NCBI GenBank assembly: GCA_016859345.1
Contig: CM029119.1
Coordinates: forward strand, 4,467,609-4,531,608
Reading direction: 5' to 3'
DNA from: Istiophorus platypterus
Lineage: Eukaryota; Chordata; Actinopteri; Istiophoriformes; Istiophoridae
Length of the DNA: 64,000 bases
Under the pieces are notes generated by a model. It did no database searches. It saw only the letters and a program-made list of their open reading frames with translations, and was not told the origin of the DNA. Below are positions 43,834 to 54,332 of this stretch, piece by piece (positions within the stretch are counted from its first letter, which is position 1; every line of letters starts with the position of its first letter). The position numbers and the translations under genes are program-made.

Positions 43834-45490
43834 GTAGTTAACCTAGTAAGTTAATAACTCACACTTTTAGTTTTAATCAGATGTAACAAGTGTCCGTTTT
43901 ATAAGCCCACGACACCCTTGGGCGAGAAAGAGCGAGTGTTTATCCAACTGTAGGGCTGCGTCTCATCGCTGAGTTGTTCACCTCACATACGTGCTAATAA
44001 ACCAGGGCCAATGAAGCAGAAACTACGTTAAGACAAAGTTAGCTTAGCTGGTTAGAGATCCAAGACTGGCTTTATCTAAAAGTTGTCTTACTTCTTTAGT
44101 TTTTTCTCTAGCTGTTATTTGTAATTTAATAATACCCGTTTTGGTGAGCTCTAATATAGGTAAGTTAGTTTGCTGTTTTATAGTTTACATGACTTAGTAT
44201 TTTTAAGCTAACTTTGTATCACATATTTAACTCCAAGTAATTGCCTTTTTTTTTAATTTTTACTATTATTCAATTTTACAATTTTCTTTTTCATTATTCT
44301 ACCATGTTCATTTATTATATTGAATTTAATTGACTTATTGAAATGAATTGTAGATGGACAGACCTAGAAAAAAAAGATTGAATCCCTTTAAACTGTAATA
44401 TGTAAATAAACAAGTGAAAAAACTCTTTTAAAAAGCCGTAAGTGCACATTTTGTTAGTAAAGGCTACATTTTTAGGTATTATGCAGTACTATGTAGGTTC
44501 TGTGTTTAGGGTTAAGATAATCAGCATATAAAAAGGTATAAAATAGAACATTACAACCTTTCTCTGTGTAATACAATTTACCAACTCTCCTGAAAACTTC
44601 ACAGCCTCCCTGGTTCTGTAGTTACTGCTTTCTATCTTATTTGGGCATTACTGTACTGAAGAGAGTACAGGATTAATATGGCCATGTACTAAAGTAGACC
44701 AGAAATATGTACAGCTGTATCATTCTATTTCAACATGTAAAATTATCAGTAATCATAAAAAAGAAATAGGAGATCTTAAAAACCTCTCTCTTTTCAGATT
44801 ATGGATATGGACAATATATGAAACACTAGGCTCATACTGATCAAATAAGTTCCCACGTTTAACATGGACACACACATGTCCATTCAGAGTTTATCTCGGA
44901 TGACCTTAGGTTCAGTGTCCAGTTCTGTTGCCATTTCACACTCCTGTGCCCTTATCTCCTGTACAGCCTGTCGAGTATCCGCCTGTGGGATCTCACCCAC
45001 ACACAGCTGCTACAGTGATGATGACAGGCCTCAGTCTTGAAATGCCAGGCCTGAAATAGTTTGCCTTGTTTATAATTAAACTGTACATGCACAACGGTGC
45101 CTCCTGTGTGCAGACACAAACATTACCAGGTTGGAGCCGGTCATCGCACATAGTCTGTCCTCTCTCACACACAGTGTAGACACACATACAGGAAGGGAAC
45201 CAGTGGACTAATCAGGGTTGCAGATACATAATAAGTAAGTACAAAAACATATAGAGTATTTAGGGATTAAGAGTGTATGGGCAATTACTACTTAAAGTAG
45301 TGCAAGTAGTAATTGCCCCACTACTGCAAGTAGTGCAAGTAGGCTTGAGGGGTAATTGCAGGGTGGAAGTATAAAACTACAGCAGCAAAAGGGTGGAGCT
45401 GTAAGTGAAAATAACATTTTCTACATTCAGAGCAACTACACATGAGACAGTGAAACCCTCATTGATTCAGTACCATCTTGTCTTTTTTAG
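43834..45490 (+). other. probable 5' intron of smim5
   Basis: AT-rich, with no coding exon recognised. It ends at a good acceptor (TCTTTTTTAG at 45481-45490) upstream of the smim5 ATG, which supports a spliced 5' UTR. It contains a perfect 15-bp inverted repeat at 45279-45318. Confidence 0.4.
45279..45318. repeat. perfect 15-bp inverted repeat plus GCAAGTAGT repeats
   Basis: The arms GGGCAATTACTACTT (45279-45293) and its exact complement (45304-45318) surround a 10-base loop. Two further AGTGCAAGTAG-type units follow to about 45340, with a degenerate GGTAATTGC at 45351. Confidence 0.85.
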
Positions 45491-45571
45491 GAGCATCATT
45501 GGGAGGTCTACAAAGGCCTGTCTCTGTATTTATTGCAAATCTCCTTGTGTGATCTGCATCTGAGTGTCAGC

Positions 45572-45851
45572 ATGGACGTGAAAGAGGAGGTCCTACATAT
45601 TCTTCAGAAGTTGTGGACCAAACTGCAGGGTCTCCCACAGGCCGGTGCTCTGGAGCAGGGAACCTTCTTTGTGCTAATCCTGTTTGTTGGTGAGTTTTAT
45701 CTGTTAAGTCTAAGATATAGAGGTGTATTAGAGTCACAGTTTTCAATACCTGAATTTTTTCTCCATATTTTATTTATGCAGTTAACTGTTTAGTTTAACC
45801 CTCTATAAATATCAATTCAAACATGAAAGTCTATAATCTCTCTCTCTCTCT

Positions 45852-45915
<64 letters not shown>

Positions 45916-46336
45916 ACACTTGCCTGATGCTGCCGGAAAACAAGAGGAGATGGTAAGAGTAAAATAATGCAGTAAAGTTGCAAGAAAACCAAAACAATGA
46001 GGCAAAAGATGAAAAAATAGCCCACAGAGCTGGGAGAAATTGCAGAGTGTGGTGATATTTATTGTTGGGTTTCTCACTATGGGCATGTTTCACTATGCAT
46101 GATCATCTGACCCATGGTTCACATAATAATGTCGATTGATGCAGGTTTAAAAATGATGCTAAACTCTCCCCTCAGAATGTACTAACCCCACCCTTTGGCT
46201 TCTGCCTGCCCCCTGTCTCCTGTCTCTCCTTTCAGCCACGTTTCTCTTTATGATCATGCTGTCCTGTGTCCACTGCTGCTGCTGTGGAAAGCCAAAATAC
46301 CAGGCCTCCAGAGTTCGGCCTCTACAGCCCATCTGA
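45572..46336 (+). CDS. smim5: smim5, small integral membrane protein 5 (2 coding exons)
   Basis: A 72-residue single-pass membrane protein; function unknown in the family. Exons are 45572-45689 and 46236-46336; the phase 1 join (GTT G|CC) creates an in-frame Ala at residue 40. It has an amphipathic N-terminal half (MDVKEEVLHILQKLWTKLQ), the family motif LQGLPQA at 18-24, a transmembrane stretch at about 30-51, and then a cysteine cluster HCCCCGKPKY (52-61), likely palmitoylated by analogy with other juxtamembrane Cys runs. I recall human SMIM5 as 77 residues with KLQRLPQA and a Cys-rich segment after the membrane helix. An in-frame stop precedes the ATG. Its position beside smim6 and sap30bp matches human synteny. 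Confidence 0.88.
45854..45911. repeat. (TA)n microsatellite in smim5 intron
   Basis: About 29 TA units directly after a (TC)n stretch at 45840-45850. The Ile-Tyr frames over it are artefacts. Confidence 0.95.
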
Positions 46337-47577
46337 GGAGGAGCAAGAGAATAGACCCCATAATAAACACGGGCTCCAGCCTTCGTGTTAACATCCAAAT
46401 GATACAAGGCCTTTATTACAAGTTGCAAAAAAGGAAATGTTTATTTTCAGTGTCATTAATTTCTTGGAGGGAAACAAAGGAGATTCATCAAGGGACGAAG
46501 AGGGACGTATTTCCGACGTATTTCCAGTTCTGGGATAAAGAGCCATGCCACTGGGATCCATATAAATCAGCAGAGTGGCACGACTCATCAAAATTCATTA
46601 CAGACCAGGACAATGAAATGCTGTGTGGCAGCTCTTTGCAACAACAAAAACCTTACAGTGCAATGGATGAAAAGATACAGTAAGAAAACTGGTATGTGCA
46701 TGAATGTCACTGTGACTCTGTGATGACAAATTCAGTGGTTTGGATCCCTGTTATTATTCATCAGGAATGCGAAAAACAACATGGAAAAATGTACAGATGT
46801 TCATACTTGTGTGTGTATGTATAGTGGACTTCTAGTTCCACGTTTTCAACAGAGATGTGCCTATGTAAAAAAGACAGAGCGCCCTCTGCTGGTCCAGTGA
46901 GGAAAATTCGATTCCGTAAATGTGCCAATGGTAAATGTAAGCTGTTCATTGTTTTACCGTTACAGATACAAATGTATTCTTATTATTTTGTAATATAAGG
47001 TGTTAAAACTTCCTTTATTTACTGAGCTAATGCATATGCTCTGAGGCAGTGTTTAGTTGTTCTTACTTGTGCAAATGTTATAAATATTCAATATGTTTAA
47101 AGGAATAAATATTTTTTTCTTTCTCTAGGATCAAATGTCAAGATATCACTGATCTCCCCTTGAAATACTGCATTACTTCATTCTGATATTTACTTCTACT
47201 TTGCATCATAATGAGCTTTGATGTAAATTACATCAGGGAAACACTGCAGCATTGTATGCAGACATTATCATCAGATCTCTCCTTTGCCTTCACCAGTCAA
47301 TATTTTGAGTAAACATTAACCAGGAACTGTTGCTTTTACTTTGCCTTGCCCACACAAAGCAAATCACGGTGTTGCGTCGGAAGCAGGATTGGAGCCATTG
47401 GAGTTTTGACTGCTCTGTGTACAGACTGGTAGTAAACTGTAATGTTTGGGCTATATTCAGATAATTCCAGGGCTGTGAGTGGATCAGAACAGTAGCTGAA
47501 GCCATCTGTTCTCACACACTACAGTATATTCACACTGTTAGGAGTCACTGAGCCGTGAGAGGATCATTTGGTGGGAC
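46337..47577 (+). other. smim5 3' UTR and smim5-smim6 spacer
   Basis: No further coding exon is recognised. AATAAA occurs at 46362 (very close to the stop) and again at 47104, either of which could end smim5 transcripts. The open frame at 46195-46683 is out of frame with smim5 and begins in intron sequence. Confidence 0.45.
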
Positions 47578-48074
47578 ATGGCTGTGGAGAGGTGAGTTTT
47601 TGAGCAGGAATTTATTGCGTGACAATAGGTTTTAACATCAGCAGATTTCTACGCTGATACAGACATTTTAAAATGTGGCTTTTAGAAGGATTTTTTCATC
47701 AGTAGATAATGTGGCTCAGTGGACTCTATAAAGCATTTTTAGTGGCAACTGATCGTGTCATGTCGGTATCTCATCAGTTTAATATCCAGATTCTTCCTTG
47801 TTTTTTGCTTTTGTCTGGTTTATCACTCCCTGTCAGTGTATCAGAGCAGCAGAAGCCCACAGGGTCACCTGAGGACTGGGTTGAGTGGTTCCTGTTTCGG
47901 CTGCATCAGGAACCGTGGGCACTGGGTGGTGTTGTGGTCATAGGAGTGTTTGTGCTGGGAACTCTATCTCTGGTCGTCTTTGCTCTGCTGTACGGATGCT
48001 GCTGTGGCCCTGCAGAACAGAACCAGAAGAAGAAGAGGAAGCAGAAGAGGCCAAAGCAGGATGGAGTGATCTAG
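47578..48074 (+). CDS. smim6: smim6 (endoregulin-like) micropeptide, 2 coding exons
   Basis: My model joins a 14-nt first coding exon (47578-47591, ATG GCT GTG GAG AG, donor GTGAGT) to 47837-48074. The acceptor is TGTCAG, and the join restores phase and gives 83 residues. A Trp-rich segment PEDWVEWFLFRLHQEPW (16-32) precedes a transmembrane helix at about 36-58. A CCC group and a basic tail (KKKRKQKRPK, 69-78) follow. The W-x-L/Q-GG entry into the helix and its Leu/Val/Ile-rich face resemble human SMIM6 (NPWDQGG then a hydrophobic helix), reported as endoregulin, a SERCA-regulating micropeptide. Human SMIM6 as I recall it lacks the basic tail. A longer open frame from 47709 with an unspliced start is less likely because it includes the acceptor tract. 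A poly(A) signal lies at 48583. Confidence 0.72.
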
Positions 48075-49934
48075 ACATGAGAGTGGACCTGGCTTTATAC
48101 AGTAAAATTAATGTTGACAAGATGGGGAATCTGTTCAAATCTACCTATCGATCTTTGGATGATTCTTGAGATGTGGTGGAAATTATATTTGTATATATAT
48201 ATATGTATATATATACACACATATATGTTTTGTATGATATTGATTTCCCAAATATAAATATGAACTAAATCCAAATGTTTGCAATGTCTTTGCTGTTTGC
48301 ACTGGGTGACACCACAAATCAAGTGGGACAACAGCAGATAAAAATCATTTCAGATTCAAAAAAACTTAGCTAAGTAGTCAGTTATAAAGCAAATGAGGGT
48401 AAAAAAAAAATGACAAATCTCTTTGCAACAAGGCAAAGCACTGCTTTCTTAGGCATGACATATAACCAGCTTTTGTGAAATTTTTTCTATGTATTTAATA
48501 TGATTTTTAAATCCCAATAGCACAGTCAAAAGTGTGTGCTTTTATAGAATCTGTGACTATCAAGTTTTTTATTGGTCAGTCTAATAAATGTACGTGATGA
48601 AATAAGATGAAAAATCACTGATGTCCAGATAATAGACAGGTGCTTGACAGCCTCTAGTAAATACTGATCGGATTTTGATTTGGCTGTCAAAACACAAGCA
48701 ACATCATTATCGCAACACTAAAGACTATGTATGAATGTGTAGTTCGGGCCTTTTTAAAATTGAAGTAGAGTAAGTGCTCCTGTTCTAACCTCAAATCTAG
48801 ATTTTGTATGAACTGCAAATGACCAGATCAAGGCCAACAGGAACAGGAATCTGCTTGTGATTTATTTCTGAAGATGCTGCACTGTTGTAATGGATCTTTA
48901 AATATAAATCAATATTAAAGTCAGGAGTTGGATATAAATGATAATATTATATTAGGTCCTAAGGAATTTGATATGAGGAAGTGTAAATGTATATGCAAGA
49001 TTAAAAGACCGGAGACATGGCTCTGATTTTAAAGCAAGAAAGGAAGATCAATGTTGTGCCTTTTTTATGGATTAGCCTAAAATATCAACCAACAAACAAA
49101 AGTAAATCTCTTTGTGTTAACTCTCATTAATCTCAATCATTTACATTCCTAGATAAGCGTCCTTACAAAATACAAACCTGCATACTATAGGCTAACCTGT
49201 AGTTAAGGTTGTTATATGAGTGTATATGATTTTCTCCTAATATGGTAAAGGAGACTTATTCTCAAATATGTAACTGGCACGGTGGGATGTGAAAAGGCAT
49301 AGAGATACTGCAAATTTCATACGGGATGTGAAAATAGCGAGCAAATATTTAAAAGTGAATTTAGTTATTTGACTAATGTAAAAGAATTTCTGAGCATCAG
49401 ACAGTTTCCTCCTGTCATCTTTTTTCCTCTTTCTGGTGGGGGACGCCGGCATCTTGATTTTTTTAAATTTGAATCATCGTTGAATTCTGGCTGTATAGAT
49501 GTTCTAAAATTATTCACACACTTATTTGATGGTAATTCCTTATTATTTTTACTACTGTATTTTACTTTCATTCAGCCTTAGATGAAACAGGTCACTTTTG
49601 ACCTTTACATACAGTACGTGTCGCTCCTGACACAACACAACATGCCATACATCTGCTAATTTACTAATTGGTGTAATGGCATCTGCCTTTGGATCCAACC
49701 GTGATCCTCTGTTTAATTCTTGAAGGAATAAAATCCTCCACAATAAAAGCTGAATTGACAACATTGGGGGGTTTTCCTCCGCCTGTGAAACCACGTTGTC
49801 CCTTCTCCGTTGAACGATGCGGAAGAAGCGTCAGGGACACAAACTACATTTCCCTTTGCCAGTCGGTGCCAGCGTAGTACAACTGGACTGACGTTATCAC
49901 TCTGCGACCGGACGTTTATGCGACGCGTAGAGCA
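48075..49934 (+). other. smim6 3' UTR and spacer to sap30bp
   Basis: Holds a short TATATA/ATATATAC tract at 48188-48226 and AATAAA at 48583-48588. The rest is AT-rich DNA without recognised exons. The last 150 bases before sap30bp become CpG-rich (for example GATGCGGAAGAAGCGTC near 49815 and GCGACCGGACG near 49903), as expected of its promoter. Confidence 0.5.
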
Positions 49935-52900
49935 ATGGCGAGCGCTAAGAAGAGTGCTCTACTTTCCTCTCTGGCAGATTATGGAGACGATTCAGAGCCT
50001 GACTCTGACCCTGAACCAGAAGAGACAGGTATATTATGACTATTTTAATATTTTGGAAGTGTAGTGGCGAAAAAACTTCGCTTACTACTGTGCGAATCTT
50101 TCCCTGGAGTTTGATATGGCAGCTAACGTTAGCTTGTAGCTAGCTAACATAACTAGTTTACAAATAATATTTGTTTTGATTGTATTTAACCATAAAGTTC
50201 AACCGTAAAAGGTTATTTCAGTAAAGGGCAGCTGTTTTTTGTCGGTAGATTCTCGTTGGTGACGTTTATTTGCGCCTTATGGATGTAAAAACAGCGGTGT
50301 AGTCAATAGAGGTCTTGTGTTCTATCGTAAAATGAATCCCTTTCTCACCCTTTAATGAAATGCTGGGTCTTGTTTTCTATCCTGCGGCTTTGGCAGTGTG
50401 TGTTTATAGGAAAATTATATTGCCAGATTTTTAAATGGAGTATGGCTCTGAGGTGTCTTTGAGTAGCCCCGCTAGCGTCCATGTGGGACTGGCATAAATC
50501 AAATCTACCGTATGCTGAATCATGACTTGCATCCGGTCTTATTTCAGTGCCAGCTTCCAGTGTTGCTGTTTGCCTCCTATAGAAATCTGGCCTCTGCCGT
50601 TTTTCTGTGTACTGTCCCTGTGCTTCTTCATCTCTTCGTGTCCATCGCCAGGGGGGCGTGGAGGGGGTCTGGTGTACAGCTATGGTGAGGATGACCTGAA
50701 TCAAACTGAGCACGCAGATGACAAGGAGTCTGGAGATGAGGACAGCAGAGACAGCAACTCGGTCAGTATTTCCCCACTCAAGGTTTTAATTTTACGGACC
50801 ATTCAGTTGGATTCCACTGACATTTGGGTGTATATTTTGAGCGATAGAAAGCAATGGTGTGGCAGTGGTGTTAAAGAATAGGGTGCTTTTTGATGATGAT
50901 GATGTGATGATGCACTGACGCTTCATTGACCTCTGATGAGGCTGATTGGATCGCACCAATGCCTTTTGGTTGTGGCAGTAGCTGCATAGTACTTGAGATC
51001 AGAGGTATTATTGCGATTAGTCTTTAAGCACAGAGACAGGCCAGCTGCATGTTTGTACAGGTGTAGGGTGACTGGTGCCTTGTTACCTCAAGCCCTTTGA
51101 CATTAAAATAAACTAAATTAAACCATTTCAAGTACTGCAAAGTCCTTTGAAAATGAACCTGTTGGGATTTTCTGTCCAGGACAGTCTTCATAATAGTAGT
51201 CTGCTATTACATTTAAGTGGGGCTGCACTATTATGTGTGGAATGTTAATCATGAATATTTTGTTTAGCTATGAGATCTTAATTCATTATTACTTTTAAAA
51301 ATCAAGTATTCATCCATCCAATCAAAAACTTTAAGTTCTCTCTCTCCTGTGATGAAGCCTCTGCTGGTCAAAAAGCCCAAATTAAAATGAGGTGTTATGT
51401 CATATAAAACAGTTACCCTTCTTAAACCTAAATAGGAGTAAAATTGGATTCAGCAGCACCAACAATACAAATACTTATAATAATGCTCCCATAGCATTTG
51501 GGAAAAAAAATTTACATGCTCTTGCACAATGCAGGCACATATGGGAGGCACGGAGTGGTTTATCAGATAAAGGGACAGACCTGTAAAAAGGGAATGCTTA
51601 TTTTGACACCTCAGACTTGGCCTCAGAGTCTTTATCAAGATTCTTAAAAGATCAGCCCACATTGATGCGAGACCACAACAAACGTTCTCTCAAATGTAAG
51701 GATCTCCTGTTTTCAAACATTCTAAAATGAAAATCTTGGAGTATTGAAGTTTTGTAATTCTGTTAAAGGGTTTTTTTGTTCTATTTTTTACATTAGTGTT
51801 ACATTTAAAACCAGCAGTGGCCCATATTTTAATTTACAATCACTGAATAGACACAAAATTCTGCCTTTTCTTACCAAAGAAAATTTGAATTTCAGATAAT
51901 GGTGCTCGTAGGTTGCATATTGTGTGTCTTCTATTTATATGTGTGAGTAATATTTAAAAAATATATGTAGTTTATAACATGGCCAGAAAAACAGATACAA
52001 TTATATGACATAGTGCAGTGCAGTACTACAGTCCCTTAGTAAACACTACCTTTAAGTAAAGTTTTGGTGGGGACAACTGCTTTAATTGTTTGTGTCTGAT
52101 GATGTGGTAATTTCTGATGCTGTTCTGTGGAATTTTTAGTTATATATCTAGATTGTTTTATATTTAGTCCATCTAATTTATGTTTATGGAGAAGTGATAC
52201 AACAATGTGAAACCACAGCCTCAGAAATTACTATATAGTTCCATTGATGTATCTTTGACACAGTGTCAACAAAAGATTAACATTTTAAATTTAAGAGAGT
52301 TAGTAATTATTACAGCACTGGTTTATTTTATATAGTGTAGACTTGACATTTTTATCATGATGAACAAAGTAAGTGCTCTATTAACAATGTTGTTAGACTG
52401 CCCAAACAAAGAGAGATGAGAGTATTGTTATGTGTTATCTTCTCTCTCCTTACTTGTGTGAGCTGCCATTACACATCAGGTCCTTAATAACAGAAAATTG
52501 TGCCCATTTTGACTGCTTTACAACAAATACGTATATAAATCCTGTTGTTATTTAAAATAGTATCAAGCAATGGGCCCTTCTTGGACCCCAAATATTATTT
52601 TAAAAGACTTTGTAGTGCTGGAAGCGGTATGAAACATTAAAAGGGTTGAACAGTTATGCAGTCCATGACAAGGTGATAGTTGCATCCGGTTTTCACTGCT
52701 TCTTGGTTCCTCCTCCTGGTCTCGTCTACTCCTGGTCCTAACAGTGTTAACCCTCTGCATTTTTGTTTTTATAGGAAATGGAAGAATCTGACGAGGGGAG
52801 GGACGCAGATGATGTTGAGGTATTTGAAAAACCCATCTGGTGTGGGGATGGTCTGGATTTGGAAACAGTTCAAGCCTTATTAGTTTCTCATTTGTTTTGT

Positions 52901-54240
52901 GACTAACCAAAGACAAGGGGATGGCACTTTTAAAGCTGTCATGACAAGCTATGAAGAAGCATGTTCACTAGATGGTGCTGTGGTTTCATGTATGCCTGAT
53001 TAACGTTCAAACAACAAATTAGGGATTTACATGTAGTTAAGACGTGGCGGGTGACTTGTACTTAAAGTATGTTCCAGGTTCGCTATTCATGTGTCTTAAA
53101 CCGCTTCTGAAGTGAGAAGCTGAACCAACAGTGCTGTTTGTTAGAGCACACTGCTTGGACTTGCCCAGTTGTACCATACTAACCCCACCCTCTGTGTTTG
53201 TGATTTTAAAATTGTGTGAGCTGGACAGCAAGTCTACTTCCTGCTATGTTGTTTGGTGCAGGTCATTGAGGTGAGTGAGTGAGTCACTAACCTAACGGGC
53301 AGAAACAATACATGTCAGAGGATGCCTGCTCTGCTGAAGGCTTTGTTTTATAGCCTGTCTTTGATTGATCATAATCTTAAAAAACAATTTTTTTGTCTGT
53401 TCATTATGCAATGTTATGACGCAGAGATAACAGTGCTGGCAATTTAGGAAGATTGTGGCAACTTTAACACTGCGTCACATGTGATTTCACAATAATGTAT
53501 TTATTGACAGCATTTATGTGCAGAATTATTCCCATGGAAGAGAAACACCATTTTCAGGAAAGCCTTGAAACAATGGTGTTGACTTTGAAGAATAACATCT
53601 ATATATGTACTTTTATTTACTGTGTACTAGGTTTCTTTTCAGCCCATAGGATTGACTGAAACATGTCATAGAGTATGTTTTGCAGCTCGTAGCAGCAGAA
53701 GACTGATGTTTAGCATTATTACAACTCTTTTTGTTTGATTCAACTTTATAAATTGACATAATAAGACTGAATATTAGTGTTAGCTGTCACTCTGTCTATT
53801 CATTTTATTATTATTCTTTATCTTATCTATTGGCTGTGCTTGGCAGCAGCTATTTTGTGTTTTGATTCAGTTCTGATAAACTGTAGAAAAAGGAGTGCAC
53901 AGCACAATACTCTGGCATTATTTAACCAGAGCAATTGAATACTGAGGCAATCTTTGAAATATTGTTATAGCCCTTTGCCAGGTTACTCTGAGTAAGAGCT
54001 ATAAAAGCCAGCAATGTAGGTCTGTTGGAGAGTGCGCCAGCCAGCTGGTCTGTCAGACCACCACTTTGGTCCAGACTGATATATCTTAGCAATTACTGGA
54101 TGCTATGAAATGTTTTACAGATGTTTATGGTTTTTTGAAAATAATATTCTAATAACTTTGGTAATCTTGACTTTTTAGTTCCACCTAATGGATACATTAT
54201 ATCAAATCAGACACAGATGATAATGTTCAAAGTCCCTGGA

Positions 54241-54332
<92 letters not shown>

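Noticed and set aside
45831..46093. Ile-Tyr repeat membrane protein
   Set aside because: A translation of the TA microsatellite inside the smim5 intron.
46195..46683. 162-codon plus-strand open frame over smim5 exon 2
   Set aside because: It starts in intron sequence before the acceptor and reads exon 2 in a different frame from the smim5 product, which fits the family.
47709..48074. 121-codon unspliced start for smim6
   Set aside because: Its first 40 or so codons lie in what looks like the intron and polypyrimidine tract before the TGTCAG acceptor. The spliced 83-residue model fits phase and human length better.
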